Shown here: positions 54,526 to 64,000 of the stretch, in pieces
Numbering within the stretch: position 1 is the first letter of the stretch
Layout: each line of letters starts with the position of its first letter
Source: Rebecca billardiae RCC1528
Taxonomy: Eukaryota > Haptophyta
NCBI GenBank assembly: GCA_965240325.2
Contig: OZ251236.1
Coordinates: 1 to 64,000 of the forward strand
Reading direction: 5' to 3'
DNA: 64,000 bases
Made by a program: the position numbers and the translations under genes
Notes under the pieces: model-generated
Database searches by the model: none
Told to the model about the DNA's origin: nothing
The model's input: only the letters and a program-made list of their open reading frames with translations

Positions 54526-55920
54526 TCAGATCTCCACGTCCTCGCCGTCCTCGTCCTCGCCGAGCTCGTCGTCGCCGAGGTCGAGCAGCTTGTCGAGGTC
54601 ATCGTCCGAGTCGAGCGCGCCGCCCTCCGGCTGCGGCTCGGGCTCGGCTGGGCGCTCGGGTGCGGTGGGGCCGGCTGGCGGCGCGGCGACGGGCGCGGCG
54701 GCCGAGGCGGCCGCGGGCGTAGGCGGTGGTGGCTGCGCCGTGGGCACCGGCCCGCTCGGCGCCGCCGCCGCGCCGCCCGCCCCGCCGCCCGCCGGCTGCG
54801 CCACCGCGCCGCCCACCACCTCGAGGTCGGCGTCGTCGAACGCAAGCTCGCGCGCTATGCGGTCGGCCACGTCGTCCGCGGCGTGCGCGCGCGCGCCCGC
54901 ACCCGACGCGGCGGCGCCGCCCCCCACCGCGCCGCGCGCGCCCGCCGCCGAGCCCGCCGCGCCGCCCCTCGGCTCCGAGATTGCGATCTCCGAGATTGCG
55001 TTGAGATGCACCGAGCTGGCGAGGATCGCGTCCTTGAGGGCCTGCACGGCCTCAAAGTAGTTGCGCCAGAACGTGGCCTCGTCGATGCTGGCGGGGCGCG
55101 CGCGCGCGCGCGCGCGCGCGTGAGCGCCACGTCGCGCGGGGGCCGCGCGCCTCGGCCCGCGCGCGCGCGCACCGCGCGGGCACGAGCTCGAAGCGGCGCA
55201 CGCGCAGCGCCTCGTCCTCCGCGAGCGCGGCGAGGCACGTGGGCAGCGCGGCGTGCAGGTCGAAGGCGCGGCCGTCGGAAAGGTACAGCGCGCCGTCGGC
55301 GGCGCGCGCGGGGCCCTCGAGGAACGTGCTCTCCGAGCGCGAGAGCTCGAGGATCTGCGCCTTCAGATCCGCCTCGAGGATTTGGAAGCGCTCGGCTAGC
55401 ACGACCCAGGGCGGAGACGCGCCGGCCGCGTCGGCGGGCGTGGCGGCGGTGGCGCGCTGCGCCTCGGCGAGGGCGCGGGCGCGCTCGGTCTGGAAGTCGG
55501 CGATGTTCCCGTCGATCTTCTCCGCGACCGTCTCCTTCACGCGCAGCGCCGCGCCCCACAGCATCGCTGCGGCGGCGGCCGCGCGAGAGGGGCGGAGGCC
55601 TGAGTGAGCGCGCGCGCGCGCGCGCGCGGCCCCCGCTCAAGACGGCGCGGGCGCGGGCGCGGCGCGGCGCACATGTGAGCTCCGACGGGTCCGTCGGGAT
55701 CGGCGGCACCGACGGCGTCAGCCACGACGCGAGGCCTGCGCGGCGGCGGCGTGCCGCGCGTGAGCGGCGGCGGCGGCGAGCGCTCGGCGCGCTCGCTCGG
55801 CCGCGGCGCGCGGCGCGGCGCACCTCCGATGCTGGTCGACGCGTCGTCGGCGGCGGCTGGCGCGCCATCCGCCTGCAGCCGCCCTGTCAGCCACGAGTCG
55901 AACTCGTCCGCGTCCGCCAT
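54526..55920 (-). CDS. BSD-domain protein
   Basis: The gene has three exons, 55920-55824, 55566-55173 and 55087-54526, giving 350 residues. The 257-bp and 85-bp introns begin GTGCG and end CAG. Phases match, and the second splice rebuilds LVPARIDEATFWRNYF, the diagnostic Phe-Trp end of a BSD domain (about residues 133-180). Residues 34-110 are helical (LWGAALRVKETVAEK; VLAERFQILEADLKAQIL), as in BSDC1- and plant BSD-type proteins. The C-terminus is Pro/Ala-rich and ends in a strongly acidic tail (SDDDLDKLLDLGDDELGED). BSD domains occur in TFIIH p62, synapse-associated and uncharacterised proteins; the exact role is unknown. It faces the L38e gene over a 216-bp gap. Confidence 0.85.
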
Positions 55921-56136
55921 GCGCACGCGGCGCCGGCCGCCTCCGCCTCCGCCCGCGGAGGTTCAGCAACGCCGCCGGTGGTCAAGGCGCGGGCGGCGGT
56001 GCGGACCGCATCCAAGCGGGGGGTGTCCGGAGCGGCGGCAGCCATGGCTGCCCCATAAGTCCGGCCCACAAGTGACAAGCCCAGCAAACTGGGCTGCTTC
56101 GGTGCTTTGCGACGTGGCCACGGCTCTCCGGGCGCC
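55921..56136. promoter_or_regulatory. Bidirectional promoter region, BSD and RPL38 genes
   Basis: This is 216 bp between divergent start codons. GCCCAGCAAACTGGGC (about 56084-56099) is a perfect hairpin with a CAAA loop. Shared control is inferred from the spacing. Confidence 0.5.
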
Positions 56137-56559
56137 ATGGTGGGTGCCCGCCGCGCTCGCAGCGAGCCCGGGCAGCGGCGTCCCGCCCGCCCCGTCGCCG
56201 ACCGCTCCGCCCCCGCGCTCCCCTCGCCGCCTGCCTGCCCCCCTCGCGCGCGCAACAGCCGCACCAGATCCACGAGATCAAGGAGTTCCTCGTGACGGCG
56301 CGCCGGAAGGACGCCAAGTCGGTCAAGATCAAGAAGTCGCGCACGCAGGTGAAGTTCAAGGTGCGCTGCTCCAAGTACCTGTACACGCTGTGCGTGACGG
56401 ACCTGGAGAAGGCCGACAAGCTCAAGCAGAGCCTGCCGCCCGGTGCGCGCACCCGCGCACCCGCGCGCCCGCGTGGCGCGAGCGCGTCAGTGCGCGCTCA
56501 CACGCGCGCACCCGCGGCATTGCGCGCGCGCAGGCTTGACGGTGAAGGACATCTCCTAA
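56137..56559 (+). CDS. RPL38: 60S ribosomal protein L38 (eL38)
   Basis: The gene has three exons, 56137-56139 (the ATG alone), 56259-56442 and 56534-56559, giving exactly 70 residues, the usual length of eL38. The 119-bp first intron starts GTGGGT and ends AACAG, while the 91-bp second starts GTGCG. The product begins [17 protein letters not shown] and contains [23 protein letters not shown] and [16 protein letters not shown], all diagnostic. It is a structural protein of the large ribosomal subunit. The ATG-only first exon is inferred: it is the only upstream ATG immediately followed by a GT that gives a normal N-terminus, and ribosomal-protein genes often have such tiny first exons. Confidence 0.95.
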
Positions 56560-57399
56560 GCGGCGGGCGGCGGGGGCGCGCCGGCGCGGTGCCGGCGCGT
56601 GCGGGCGGACGCCTCCCGCTCGCGCCCGCGCCCAGCCCTCGGCTGGGCCGCAGGCGCGGCATCGAGCGGAGAGGCGGCCGCCACCCGGGGCCGGCGTGGC
56701 CAGGCGCGGCGGCGGCGGCGGCGGCGCTCGGCCGGGAGATGATCGGAGCGGCGGCGGAGGGCCGTGGGGTGACGCGGGCCGGCGCAGGCGGGGCGAGCGG
56801 GCCGGTGGCAGACGCGAACGGCGGCTCCCCGCCCGCCGCGGCGCCCACGAGGCTTGCGCTCCTTCGACCGGCCTCGGCACTCGGCACTCTCGATCGGCCA
56901 TCTGACCGGTGACCACTGACCGAGTCCGAGTCAGCTCGGCTGACACAATCATGGGCAGCGGCCCGAGGTGGGCGGGCTGAGCCCGGCTGTCCGGGCCAGG
57001 CTCGATGATTGACTCGACGCTGCCTGCCGGTCGTACTCGGCCCGGCCTCGGTGGGCGGGCTGGTGCCGGAGGGCGCCATCCATCTGTTCGTCAGATGATG
57101 CCCAGACATCTGATAATGCGCTAGGAGTTCCGATCTTCCTTCTTCAATTTGATGCCGGGCGCTTGATCAGGCTGCTGGCGGACCGAATTCCGAAAGCCGG
57201 AACTCGTGGGCAGCAGTGCCGCCAAAGTCCAAACGCGCATGAAAGTGCGCGCAAAACATTTCATTCTAGTATTTTTTCGCGCCTTTTCCGGGCATCGTCA
57301 TGGTGTACAGCGTCGAGAAGCTGACTCACCGCAGGCGCATGCATGCGATGCAGCCACCACTCCTCGCTCTCTGCTCGGACCTAGTCACGCCTCGCGGCC
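56560..57399. other. Convergent intergenic region, no gene seen
   Basis: This lies between the 3' ends of RPL38 and the EF-hand gene. It is GC-rich to 57060, then mixed (57120-57300). Nothing is recognised. Confidence 0.5.
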
Positions 57400-58095
57400 C
57401 TATCTCGACGCCAGCGGCACGCCTGCCGCGCGCGCCGCGGCCGCCGCGGTCAGCTCGCCGCCCGTGCTCGCGCGCGTCAGGCCGCGCGCCTCCGCAGTGC
57501 CGTCCGCGCCGGCCGCGCCGGCGGACGCGCCGCGCGCCTCGCGCGTGCGGACCGAATGCGCATGCAGCTCGTGCAGCGCCAGCTCGACGAGGGAGCGGCG
57601 CAGCTCGGGCGGCGGGCGGAGCACCTCGTCGAGGCTGATCCGACCGTCACGATCCGTGTCCCCCGCGCCGATCGCGCGCTCGAGCTCCGCGCGCTCCACG
57701 CGGCTGAGGCCGAGCGACTGGAGACCGCGCAGCGCCTCGCCGCGGTCGAGCGCGCCGCTGCCGTCCGCGTCCACGCCGTGGAAGAGGCGGCGGAGGGCGA
57801 GGCGGCCGACGTGCGAGTCGAGCGCGTCGACGATCTTCGTGGCCATCGCGCCGCGCCCCGCCTCGCCGTCCCGCCGCGCGCCGCCGCCGCCGCGGAGGCG
57901 CGAGACAAAGGCAGTCGTGCGCCTCGCGCCGAGGGCGACCGACTGCAACAGGCCGGCCTTGCGCGGCGGGGTGAGGGCGGGCGGCGGCGGCGGCGGGCTG
58001 GAGAAGGGGGCCGACACGCCGAGCGCCACGCCCCTCGTGAACGCCGCCGAGAGCGCGACGCACAGACCCAGCGTCGCGGCGACGGGCGAGTACAT
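57400..58095 (-). CDS. Two-EF-hand calcium-binding protein, possibly organelle-targeted
   Basis: This encodes 231 residues on one exon. Two canonical EF-hand loops are visible: residues 109-120 (DADGSGALDRGE) and 146-157 (DTDRDGRISLDE), both with the full set of acidic ligands. The N-terminus is hydrophobic (MYSPVAATLGLCVALSAAF) and is followed by a Ser/Pro/Arg-rich stretch to about residue 80. This resembles a signal peptide plus transit peptide, with Phe after an Ala-rich cleavage region, as in plastid proteins of algae with secondary plastids. Plastid or ER location is therefore possible but unproven. The C-terminal Ala-rich part has no domain. The ATG at MYSPVAAT is the first in frame; upstream codons are open but lack ATG. 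Confidence 0.75.
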   Translation of the reverse strand: MYSPVAATLGLCVALSAAFTRGVALGVSAPFSSPPPPPPALTPPRKAGLLQSVALGARRTTAFVSRLRGGGGARRDGEAGRGAMATKIVDALDSHVGRLALRRLFHGVDADGSGALDRGEALRGLQSLGLSRVERAELERAIGAGDTDRDGRISLDEVLRPPPELRRSLVELALHELHAHSVRTREARGASAGAAGADGTAEARGLTRASTGGELTAAAAARAAGVPLASR

Positions 58096-59181
58096 GCTGA
58101 TGACCGGCGACGGTGACCCGGCTGGTTCCGCCGCGACGCGTGTCACTGGCCGAAGGCGCCCGAAGGAATCGCAACGAGGCCCTTGTCCCAAGCTTCTGAT
58201 TAGTGCGAGAGATGCCCGTCGTTTGGCTCGTTTCTTTCGACATTTACCCGGTGGGACCGCTCAACGACTGCTCATTTTCAGCTCAAGTCATTTTCTGAGC
58301 TCAAGCGGCGGGCGCATTCGCGTTTCGGCCCAATCAGCGCGAGAGATCGCGAGCTCGGCTGCCAGATTGCGTCGCCGCGATACCGCGCGCGGTACCGGAG
58401 GAGATCGCCTTCTCGGCGCGTTAAAGACTGAAGGAACGGCCGGCCGCGCACGGACAGCGCCGGGGCTGCGAACGGGCGGCACGCGAGACGGTGTACAGGC
58501 GCCAGGGCGCGTCTCGCGCGACTTTCAACACACGGATTCACTGTCCTAGGCCCACGGCCCGCGTCACACTGCGGCGCGGCTCGCCCGGGGATGACGTGAC
58601 GGCTCGCTAGTCAGCGGCATGAGTGCGGGCTTGCCGCCTGTGGGCGTGCTGGTGCGCCCACCTGGGCACGTGCGGCCGGCGGTGGCGATCGCAGCCCTCG
58701 GGTGCGCAGAGCACTCCCGCGCACGCGCGTCCTGGGAAGACGATCCCGTCCGTCGCGCGACTGCCAGGGCAGCGGCGCGCGGCCGCGGGCTGCTCCGCAG
58801 CACTCACTCTGCAGGCAGCCGGCGCCCGAGAGCGGATTCTGAGCTCAGCATTCGAGCGCCGATGGCGCTCGGCGGCCGGCACGCGTGCGTGGGCCGCGCG
58901 TGCAAGGCGGCACGCCCTCGCATCCAGCATCGCGACGGGCGCCGCGTGCGACGTGCCTTGTCCCCGGCGCGCGACGGTTCGATGCGTCGTTACAGCCCGC
59001 CCACGTATGACGCACCCGCCACGATTAGTGAAGGACGTCGGTCGGCCTAAACCGCCTCGAAGTGTTTCTATTTGCGGCTCGGCCGGCCGGGCGGCGGCGA
59101 CGAAACTGTGCCAACCGAGCTGTTATTTCCAAGAACCCAATAACCACCCACCTTGCCGGCGGCGGACGCACGCGCGCGCCC
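58096..59181. other. Divergent intergenic region, EF-hand and coiled-coil genes
   Basis: This is 1.1 kb with mixed composition. AACCCAATAACCACCC at 59134-59149 just upstream of the coiled-coil gene includes a CCAAT-type box. No gene is seen. Confidence 0.5.
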
Positions 59182-60327
59182 ATGTCGTCGGCGACGGACG
59201 CGCAGCAGGTCGAGCGCGCGAAGGCCGAGCTGAGCGCCTCGGTGAAGACGCTGCTCGCCGCGCACAAGTCCGCGCGCGCCGCCGAGCCGCACGCCGCGCG
59301 CGGCATCGAGGGCGCGCTCGCGGGCCTCGTGCGCGAGCTGATGGGCTACGACGGCACGCGCCACCTCACCGCGGCGACGGTGCGCGAGGAGGGCGGCGCC
59401 GAGCTGCTCGGCGTGGTGCCCGACGCGGCTGCGCACGCGGGCGCCGGCGCCGGCGCCGGCGCCGGCGCGCGGCCGACCACCGGCGGCCACGGCGGCTCGC
59501 TCGGCGCGCGCGTCCCGGTGTGGGAGCGAGGGCTCGCCTGGGAGAAGCGGCGCGTGGAGCGGCTGAACGAGTGGCGGCGGCAGAAGGAGGCGGAGGAGAA
59601 GGCGGCGCTCGAGAAGGTGCAGCCCAAGCCCAAGCCCGCCTCCAAGTGGTCCCACGTCCAGTCCGTCATCCACCGCGAGCGCACGGCGGCCGAGCGCGGG
59701 CTGAAGGAGGCGGAGGAGGAGGCGACGCGTCTGCGCGAGGCCGCGGCGGCGGAGCAGCTGCACCAGCTGCTGCGCGCGCAGGTGGAGCTGGCGCTGGTGG
59801 ACAAGGCGCGGGCGGAGGACGACGCGATCGACTCCGCCTCCCGCGCCGCCGCCGAGTCCGAGGCGCGCGCCAAGGCGAGCGCCGAGGCGGCGGCGCGCGA
59901 GGCGGCCGAGTCGGCCGCGCGCGAGGCGGCGCGGCGCGAGGCGGCCATCCGGACGGCGTTCGGCGGCAAGGGGCTGGAGCGGCGCGCGTCGATGCCGAAC
60001 AAGCTGGCGTGGCGCGTTTCCTCGCCCGACCTGCTCTCGGGCAACCTCCTCCACGAGCACCGCGTCAAGGACCAGCTGACGCGCACCAAGGGCGTGTCCT
60101 TTGTGATGGGGCAGACGCGCGACACGCTCGAGGACGTCGTGCAGGCGGTGCTGTTCGACAAGGCGGAGTTCGACGAGCTCAAGGCGGCGCAGTGGTGGAA
60201 CGAGAACTCGCACCGCTTCGACGCGCAGCGGCGCAAGCTCGAGGCCGCGGCGAAGGCCGCCGAGTACGTGCCCCGCCCCACGATGGCCGGTCGGCGCGCG
60301 TCCTCCAACCTTGGCGGCACGGTGTAG
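59182..60327 (+). CDS. Coiled-coil protein of unknown function
   Basis: This encodes 381 residues on one exon. After an Ala-rich helical N-terminus and a Gly/Ala run (about 90-104), residues about 115-265 are dominated by charged heptads (EWRRQKEAEEKAALEK; RGLKEAEEEATRLRE; AAREAAESAAREAARREAA), a long coiled coil. The C-terminal part (about 265-381) is more globular and looks conserved (TKGVSFVMGQTRDTLEDVV; AAQWWNENSHRFDAQRRKL). I do not recognise the family. The layout is common in cytoskeletal or axonemal proteins, but that is speculation. The start is the ATG at MSSATDAQQ. Confidence 0.7.
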   Translation: MSSATDAQQVERAKAELSASVKTLLAAHKSARAAEPHAARGIEGALAGLVRELMGYDGTRHLTAATVREEGGAELLGVVPDAAAHAGAGAGAGAGARPTTGGHGGSLGARVPVWERGLAWEKRRVERLNEWRRQKEAEEKAALEKVQPKPKPASKWSHVQSVIHRERTAAERGLKEAEEEATRLREAAAAEQLHQLLRAQVELALVDKARAEDDAIDSASRAAAESEARAKASAEAAAREAAESAAREAARREAAIRTAFGGKGLERRASMPNKLAWRVSSPDLLSGNLLHEHRVKDQLTRTKGVSFVMGQTRDTLEDVVQAVLFDKAEFDELKAAQWWNENSHRFDAQRRKLEAAAKAAEYVPRPTMAGRRASSNLGGTV

Positions 60328-61061
60328 TACTGCGTGTAGCGCGCAGCGCGTCCATTCGGCCTGCCTTCGGCTTTCGTGCCGGCCACGGCCACGGGTCAGG
60401 CCCGGCCAGCAGCGCATTCGAGCCGCGGAGCCGGATGGCGACAGCCGCGCCGCTGCCAATCGCCCACGGTGCGCACCTTGACTGCCCCCCAGCCCCGTTT
60501 TTGGCCGCACGATTGCGAATCTCAGAGTTACTTGGCCAGTCAATGTTTAAGAGTTTTGAAGAAGGCGAAAGACTATCTGGCGGCCGAAACGAGGGACGCT
60601 GTCCCGATGGCGTTCCGGCCGCGAAGTCCGCCGGTGCCTTGCACGAGGGCGGCCGATCAGTGGCGCCTAGCCCGGTCGTCCGCGCGGTTGTGTCAGCGCA
60701 CGCGCCATGTGTGTGCCCCCCGCTGTCACGGCATGTTGTGCGCCAGCACCGTGGGAGCTCCTCGCCTGTTCCTGTCACTCACGGCCAAGCGACGGTGCAG
60801 AGATCTTCAGTCCGAGCCCGCGACTGCTGAACTTCTGTGATACGTGTGCGATTCCTTGCAGAAAAGCACGCTCTGCTCCCGCAAATCTACCTGGCGAACG
60901 TGCGCTGGTGTCAATGCTTCACGCAGTGCACAAATGCCATGGCGAATCAGTCTTCCCTGCGTGTCACAGGCCTTGGCGTTTGCACATCGACAAGCTAACG
61001 GAGACGAGTCCAGACGAGCTGCGTATGGCTGTGGTCGCATGTAGTGTGGGCGTCGAACGCC
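60328..61061. other. Spacer before inverted dispersed repeat
   Basis: The sequence has mixed composition. Open frames on both strands show no domain. The interval ends exactly where the 842-bp repeat homology begins (61062). Confidence 0.45.
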
Positions 61062-61897
61062 GGAGAAGGTGGTGGCTGAAGGCGATAGAAGTATGCTCTC
61101 CCATCGGGTACAAGCCAGGCTTGGAAGACGTCTGCTTGCATCACACACACAGCTTACGCCGACCCGTGCGACGTGAAGCGCCTCAAGCGTGACGGAAGCA
61201 ACCCAAGGTGCGCGCAAGGCGTGAGGAGCAGGGTGATCTAACCTTACGCGGGCCTGCTCATCTAGCAGCGCACTCAGTAGATCGCCCCCGTCCTCAGGCG
61301 CACGATGACCACCGAATCGTGAATGTGTAGACGCTGACGCGTGCCAGCTTGCGGCGAGCAGCGACCGGTGCCGCGGACTCGGGCCTCGCGCAAGAACAAG
61401 CAGGTTTTTTTGGCGCGGAGGACGCTAGCATGACCTGCACGTACAGCGGGGAGATTGTTTGCAAGGCGTGCCCTACATACAGCTCGCGTGCCCCTCAGAT
61501 ATCCCGCGCGGAGAACGTCAGCAGCCCAGCATCGCAGTCCGCGCCGCAGCCCCAACCACTCAGCTCCGCCCCTCGCCCACCACGAGACGGCGAGATACCG
61601 ACGAAGTGGAACGGAGCGAGCATCTATCTCCTATTGGGGCTCGCGGGAGCCGATGTGATCATTTTTCATTGAGCGAAGCCCGAGCTGGCTTCCCATTGGA
61701 CGGATTGGCGGCTGCGCTACTCCGCAAGGCGAAACACTTACAGCTTCACATCCCGAAAATGCAAGTTTGGACAATAGAGTGAGGCACCCTCCTCCAATGA
61801 AATTGCTGAAAATCCCGACGAAACTTTACTGACGTACGTCAGTAAACGCAATCTCCGGGAGATATGGCCATTTCCGCCCACTGGGGTCATTCAAGGT
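61062..61897 (-). repeat. 842-bp dispersed repeat, internal inverted copy (836 bp)
   Basis: This is the reverse complement of 11599-12440, lying 49 kb further in. It lacks the 6-bp GCGAAC segment, and the internal palindrome is replaced: here 61825-61846 is a perfect 22-bp palindrome centred on TGACGTACGTCA, where the other copy has CGCACGTGCG. The ends are abrupt and no target duplication is apparent. Confidence 0.85.
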
Positions 61898-62434
61898 GAG
61901 CAGCTGACCGCGGACCGGGCCGCCGCGTATTGCCAACTAATCTGCTGCTGGGCGACTTATAATTCGGTTACGACTAGTAGTGACGAATAATCGGTTGCCG
62001 CGACGCTACTCGATCAGATCGGCGTGAGATCGAGCGCCGGACCGGTCAGACATCAGCAGCTCTGCCGTGGCAGCCGTGCCGGGCTCATTCTGACCTCGGT
62101 ACGACTAATAATATAATATATAAGACGCGACCGCCGTAGTCAATAATCGCGGTAGCGCGCGCACATCATTCTCAGCGAGTAGATACTGAGGATGCCGATG
62201 TATCATCGTATATATTCAGCATCACGTCGTCATGCTGCAGTAGATTATTTATTATTTAGACAGATAGACGACGCTCGCGGCGCGGAGTCGGTCGTCGTCA
62301 CAGACGTCAGTCGTCATCGTCGCGTATGACTATTATTGCCGCCAGCAGGCACCGGCCGCAAGAGTCCGCAGGGCTCCCCCTGGCCCGCCGGGCGCATCGA
62401 GCGGAGCGGGCCCGCCGCGGGCTGCACGCCGCGC
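61898..62434. other. AT-richer spacer, no gene seen
   Basis: ATAATATAATATATAAG near 62109 and TAGATTATTTATTATTTAG near 62243 are AT-rich. This lies 3' of the two-TM protein gene. No gene is seen. Confidence 0.5.
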
Positions 62435-63312
62435 TCAGACGCGCGTAGCGACGGGGCGCCCGGTCGCGACGGCGCCGCCGCGCGCCGAGGTGGGGTGGCC
62501 CGCCACCGTCACCCGGCCGGCGCCTCCTGCTCGAGCGGCGGCGGAGGCGTGCTGCGCCGTCCGCGGCGCGGCGCGCGCGGCGGGCGGGGGCGCGTTCGCG
62601 GCGGCGGCAAAGGCGGAGCCGACGGCGGCGGCGACCTGCTTGAGCCCGCCCGTCACCGCCTGGATCGAGCTGCTCAGCGTCACCGGCACGTACTCGACGA
62701 ACAGCTCCTCGCGCCGCAGCAGCGAGGCGAACCCGCGGCCGCACGGCGCGCACGCCGCGTGTGCGTGCACGTACCACTCGCCCTCGGCGCGCTCGGCGAC
62801 GTGGGCGAGCGCGCTGCGGTACCGGCCGAGCTGGGCGCGTCGGTACACCACGCGGAGGAAGAGCGCGGCGAGCAGCGGCAGCGCCGCCGCCGCGAGCGGG
62901 ACGGGCACGCTCGGCACGCGCAGCGCGGCGGCGGCGACGCCGCCCGCCAGCACGAGGCCCGCCAGCGCGATTGCGATCTCGCCCCACTTGTCGGGCGGCC
63001 GCACGGCGTTGAGCGCGCCGAGGCCGCGGCGGCCCACCTCGTCGACCACGACGGCGGGGCCGTCGACGGGCTCGAAGCGCGGCGCGCCGCCGCACGGGCA
63101 GTCAAACGCGAGCAGCGCCGGCGCGCTCAGCCGGAAGAGGATGGCCTGCGGCGGCGGGGGCGCGGCGGCGGCGGCGCCGTGTCGGCGGGTCGGGTACGCG
63201 GCGGGGTGCGCGCGCACGCCGCGCGGCCTACCTGAGGCGCGCTCTTGTGCGGCACCTGCGCGTCGCGCGCGAAGGCGCTCGCGCCGCGAAAGGTGGGCGT
63301 GAGCGCCGCCAT
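62435..63312 (-). CDS. Two-transmembrane protein of unknown function
   Basis: The gene has two exons, 63312-63232 and 63145-62435, giving 263 residues. The 86-bp intron begins GTAGGC and ends GCAG with matching phase 0, joining SAPQ to AILFRLSAPALL. A CPCGG motif lies at about 43-47, then two hydrophobic segments at about 83-102 (GEIAIALAGLVLAGGVAAAA) and 106-126 (VPVPLAAAALPLLAALFLRVV) form a membrane hairpin. Another Cys pair, CAPCGRG, follows in the soluble part (EWYVHAHAACAPCGRG). The C-terminus is Ala-rich. I do not recognise the family. The two paired-Cys motifs could bind metal or form disulfides. Its start is only 66 bp from the divergent open frame to its right. Confidence 0.65.
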
Positions 63313-63378
63313 GGCGGACTCTTCGTCTCTTCCCCACTTTGAACTTGGCAACCGCCGACTGGTTCGGTCCTTTCCACG

Positions 63379-64000
63379 ATGGAACACGCCTTCCCCAGGC
63401 TCTACGACGACGTCTCTCTCCAGCGGACCCTTAGGGGCCTCGCGTGGAACGCATCAAACAACGCACCACTTACGCAAACGCAGCGCATAATCCGCATCAA
63501 TAGGGTGTTCACGCCCAGCGCGCATCTCTCGCGAAAACAAGCACGAGAACAGCACCGCTACCGCAACATGAAACGCACTTCGACAGCACCTCTTGGCCCT
63601 CGGGCGCAAGCGCACACATCGGCAACGAGATCTCGGCAGAGAGGAGCGGTGAGACAGCATAACCAGAAGCACCCCCCCTCCCAGCGAACAGCGCACCTCA
63701 ACACACATGCGCCCTCCCAACAGGAGCAGCAACTCCAGACCAACCACGTGCCCGACACCGACCCGCCGCCAGAGGACGACCTTCCAGGCGCAGAGGGAGA
63801 GCGATGGGTGCTAGTGCGCAGCGGCTCCCGGCACGACACGGTGCGTCGCACACACATACCCCCCGCGACATGCCCCGCCGTCTCTCCCATTGGGGACTTA
63901 GCCGCGCCGGGCGAGCGTAAATCGCGCGTGGGCGGCCGTTTCGCGCCATTAGCGGCTTTTGCGCCAGAAACGCTCACCGCTAACCCGGACGGGCCGGCGA
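63379..64000 (+). CDS. Partial open frame at window edge, unknown protein
   Basis: An uninterrupted frame runs from the ATG at 63379 (after a stop at 63340-63342) to the last base, 207 codons, and continues outside the window. The product starts MEHAFPRLYDDVSLQRTL, followed by RGLAWNASNNAP and RIIRINRVFTPSAHLS, then a Gln/His/Arg/Thr-rich hydrophilic stretch (about 60-130). WVLVRSGSRHDTVRR lies near residues 142-156. Codon use differs from every other gene here: it uses ATA, AGA, TTA, CTT and CAA freely and lacks Ala/Gly runs. A distinct origin, such as a transposon or a recently acquired gene, is possible. No domain is recognised. It could also be a chance open frame. Confidence 0.45.
   Translation, partial: MEHAFPRLYDDVSLQRTLRGLAWNASNNAPLTQTQRIIRINRVFTPSAHLSRKQAREQHRYRNMKRTSTAPLGPRAQAHTSATRSRQRGAVRQHNQKHPPSQRTAHLNTHAPSQQEQQLQTNHVPDTDPPPEDDLPGAEGERWVLVRSGSRHDTVRRTHIPPATCPAVSPIGDLAAPGERKSRVGGRFAPLAAFAPETLTANPDGPA

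Overview
This is a chromosome end from a nuclear eukaryotic genome. The window opens with about 2.2 kb of CCCTAA repeat (TTAGGG-type telomere). It then crosses about 14 kb of very GC-rich, internally duplicated subtelomere, and from about 16.9 kb it carries spliced protein genes. High GC, short introns that nearly all begin GTGCG and end GCAG, long Ala/Gly/Pro runs, and one protein with a signal-plus-transit-like N-terminus suggest a unicellular alga of the haptophyte or GC-rich stramenopile kind. That placement is inference: no rRNA or plastid marker lies in the window.

Layout. 1-2229 telomere. 2230-16650 subtelomere: a segment at about 4.4-6.9 kb is repeated at about 13.5-15.9 kb, further partial copies occur, about four tandem units of about 217 bp lie at 8.9-9.9 kb, a possible MITE lies at 10.8-11.2 kb, and an 842-bp block at 11.6-12.4 kb recurs inverted at 61.1-61.9 kb. 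A pure TA tract at 16.67-16.78 kb, flanked by complementary arms, marks the inner edge.

Genes, left to right: sulfotransferase (-); degenerate EF-hand/TPR protein with a Pro-rich repeat tail (-); two-repeat Myb factor (+); Spinster-like MFS transporter (-); J-domain protein (+); eIF3 subunit L (-, 3 exons); a 3,190-residue armadillo-like protein (+, 9 exons); five copies of a 99-residue Cys/His-rich gene family (44.5-53.6 kb, one broken); an F-box/RCC1 gene (-) and its frameshifted sister (+); a BSD-domain protein (-, 3 exons); ribosomal protein L38e (+, 3 exons); a two-EF-hand protein (-); a coiled-coil protein (+); a two-TM membrane protein (-, 2 exons); and an open frame running off the right end (+).

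From 19.5 kb onward most genes form successive head-to-head (-/+) pairs, several with intergenic gaps of about 60-220 bp, so shared promoters are likely. The genes do not form one pathway; eIF3L and L38e are translation housekeeping genes. The most novel-looking element is the Cys/His-rich family: two near-identical CxxHxxHxxxHxxxHxHCxH motifs per protein, nearly identical coding sequence, and a shared upstream box about 85-105 bp before the start codon in all four intact copies.
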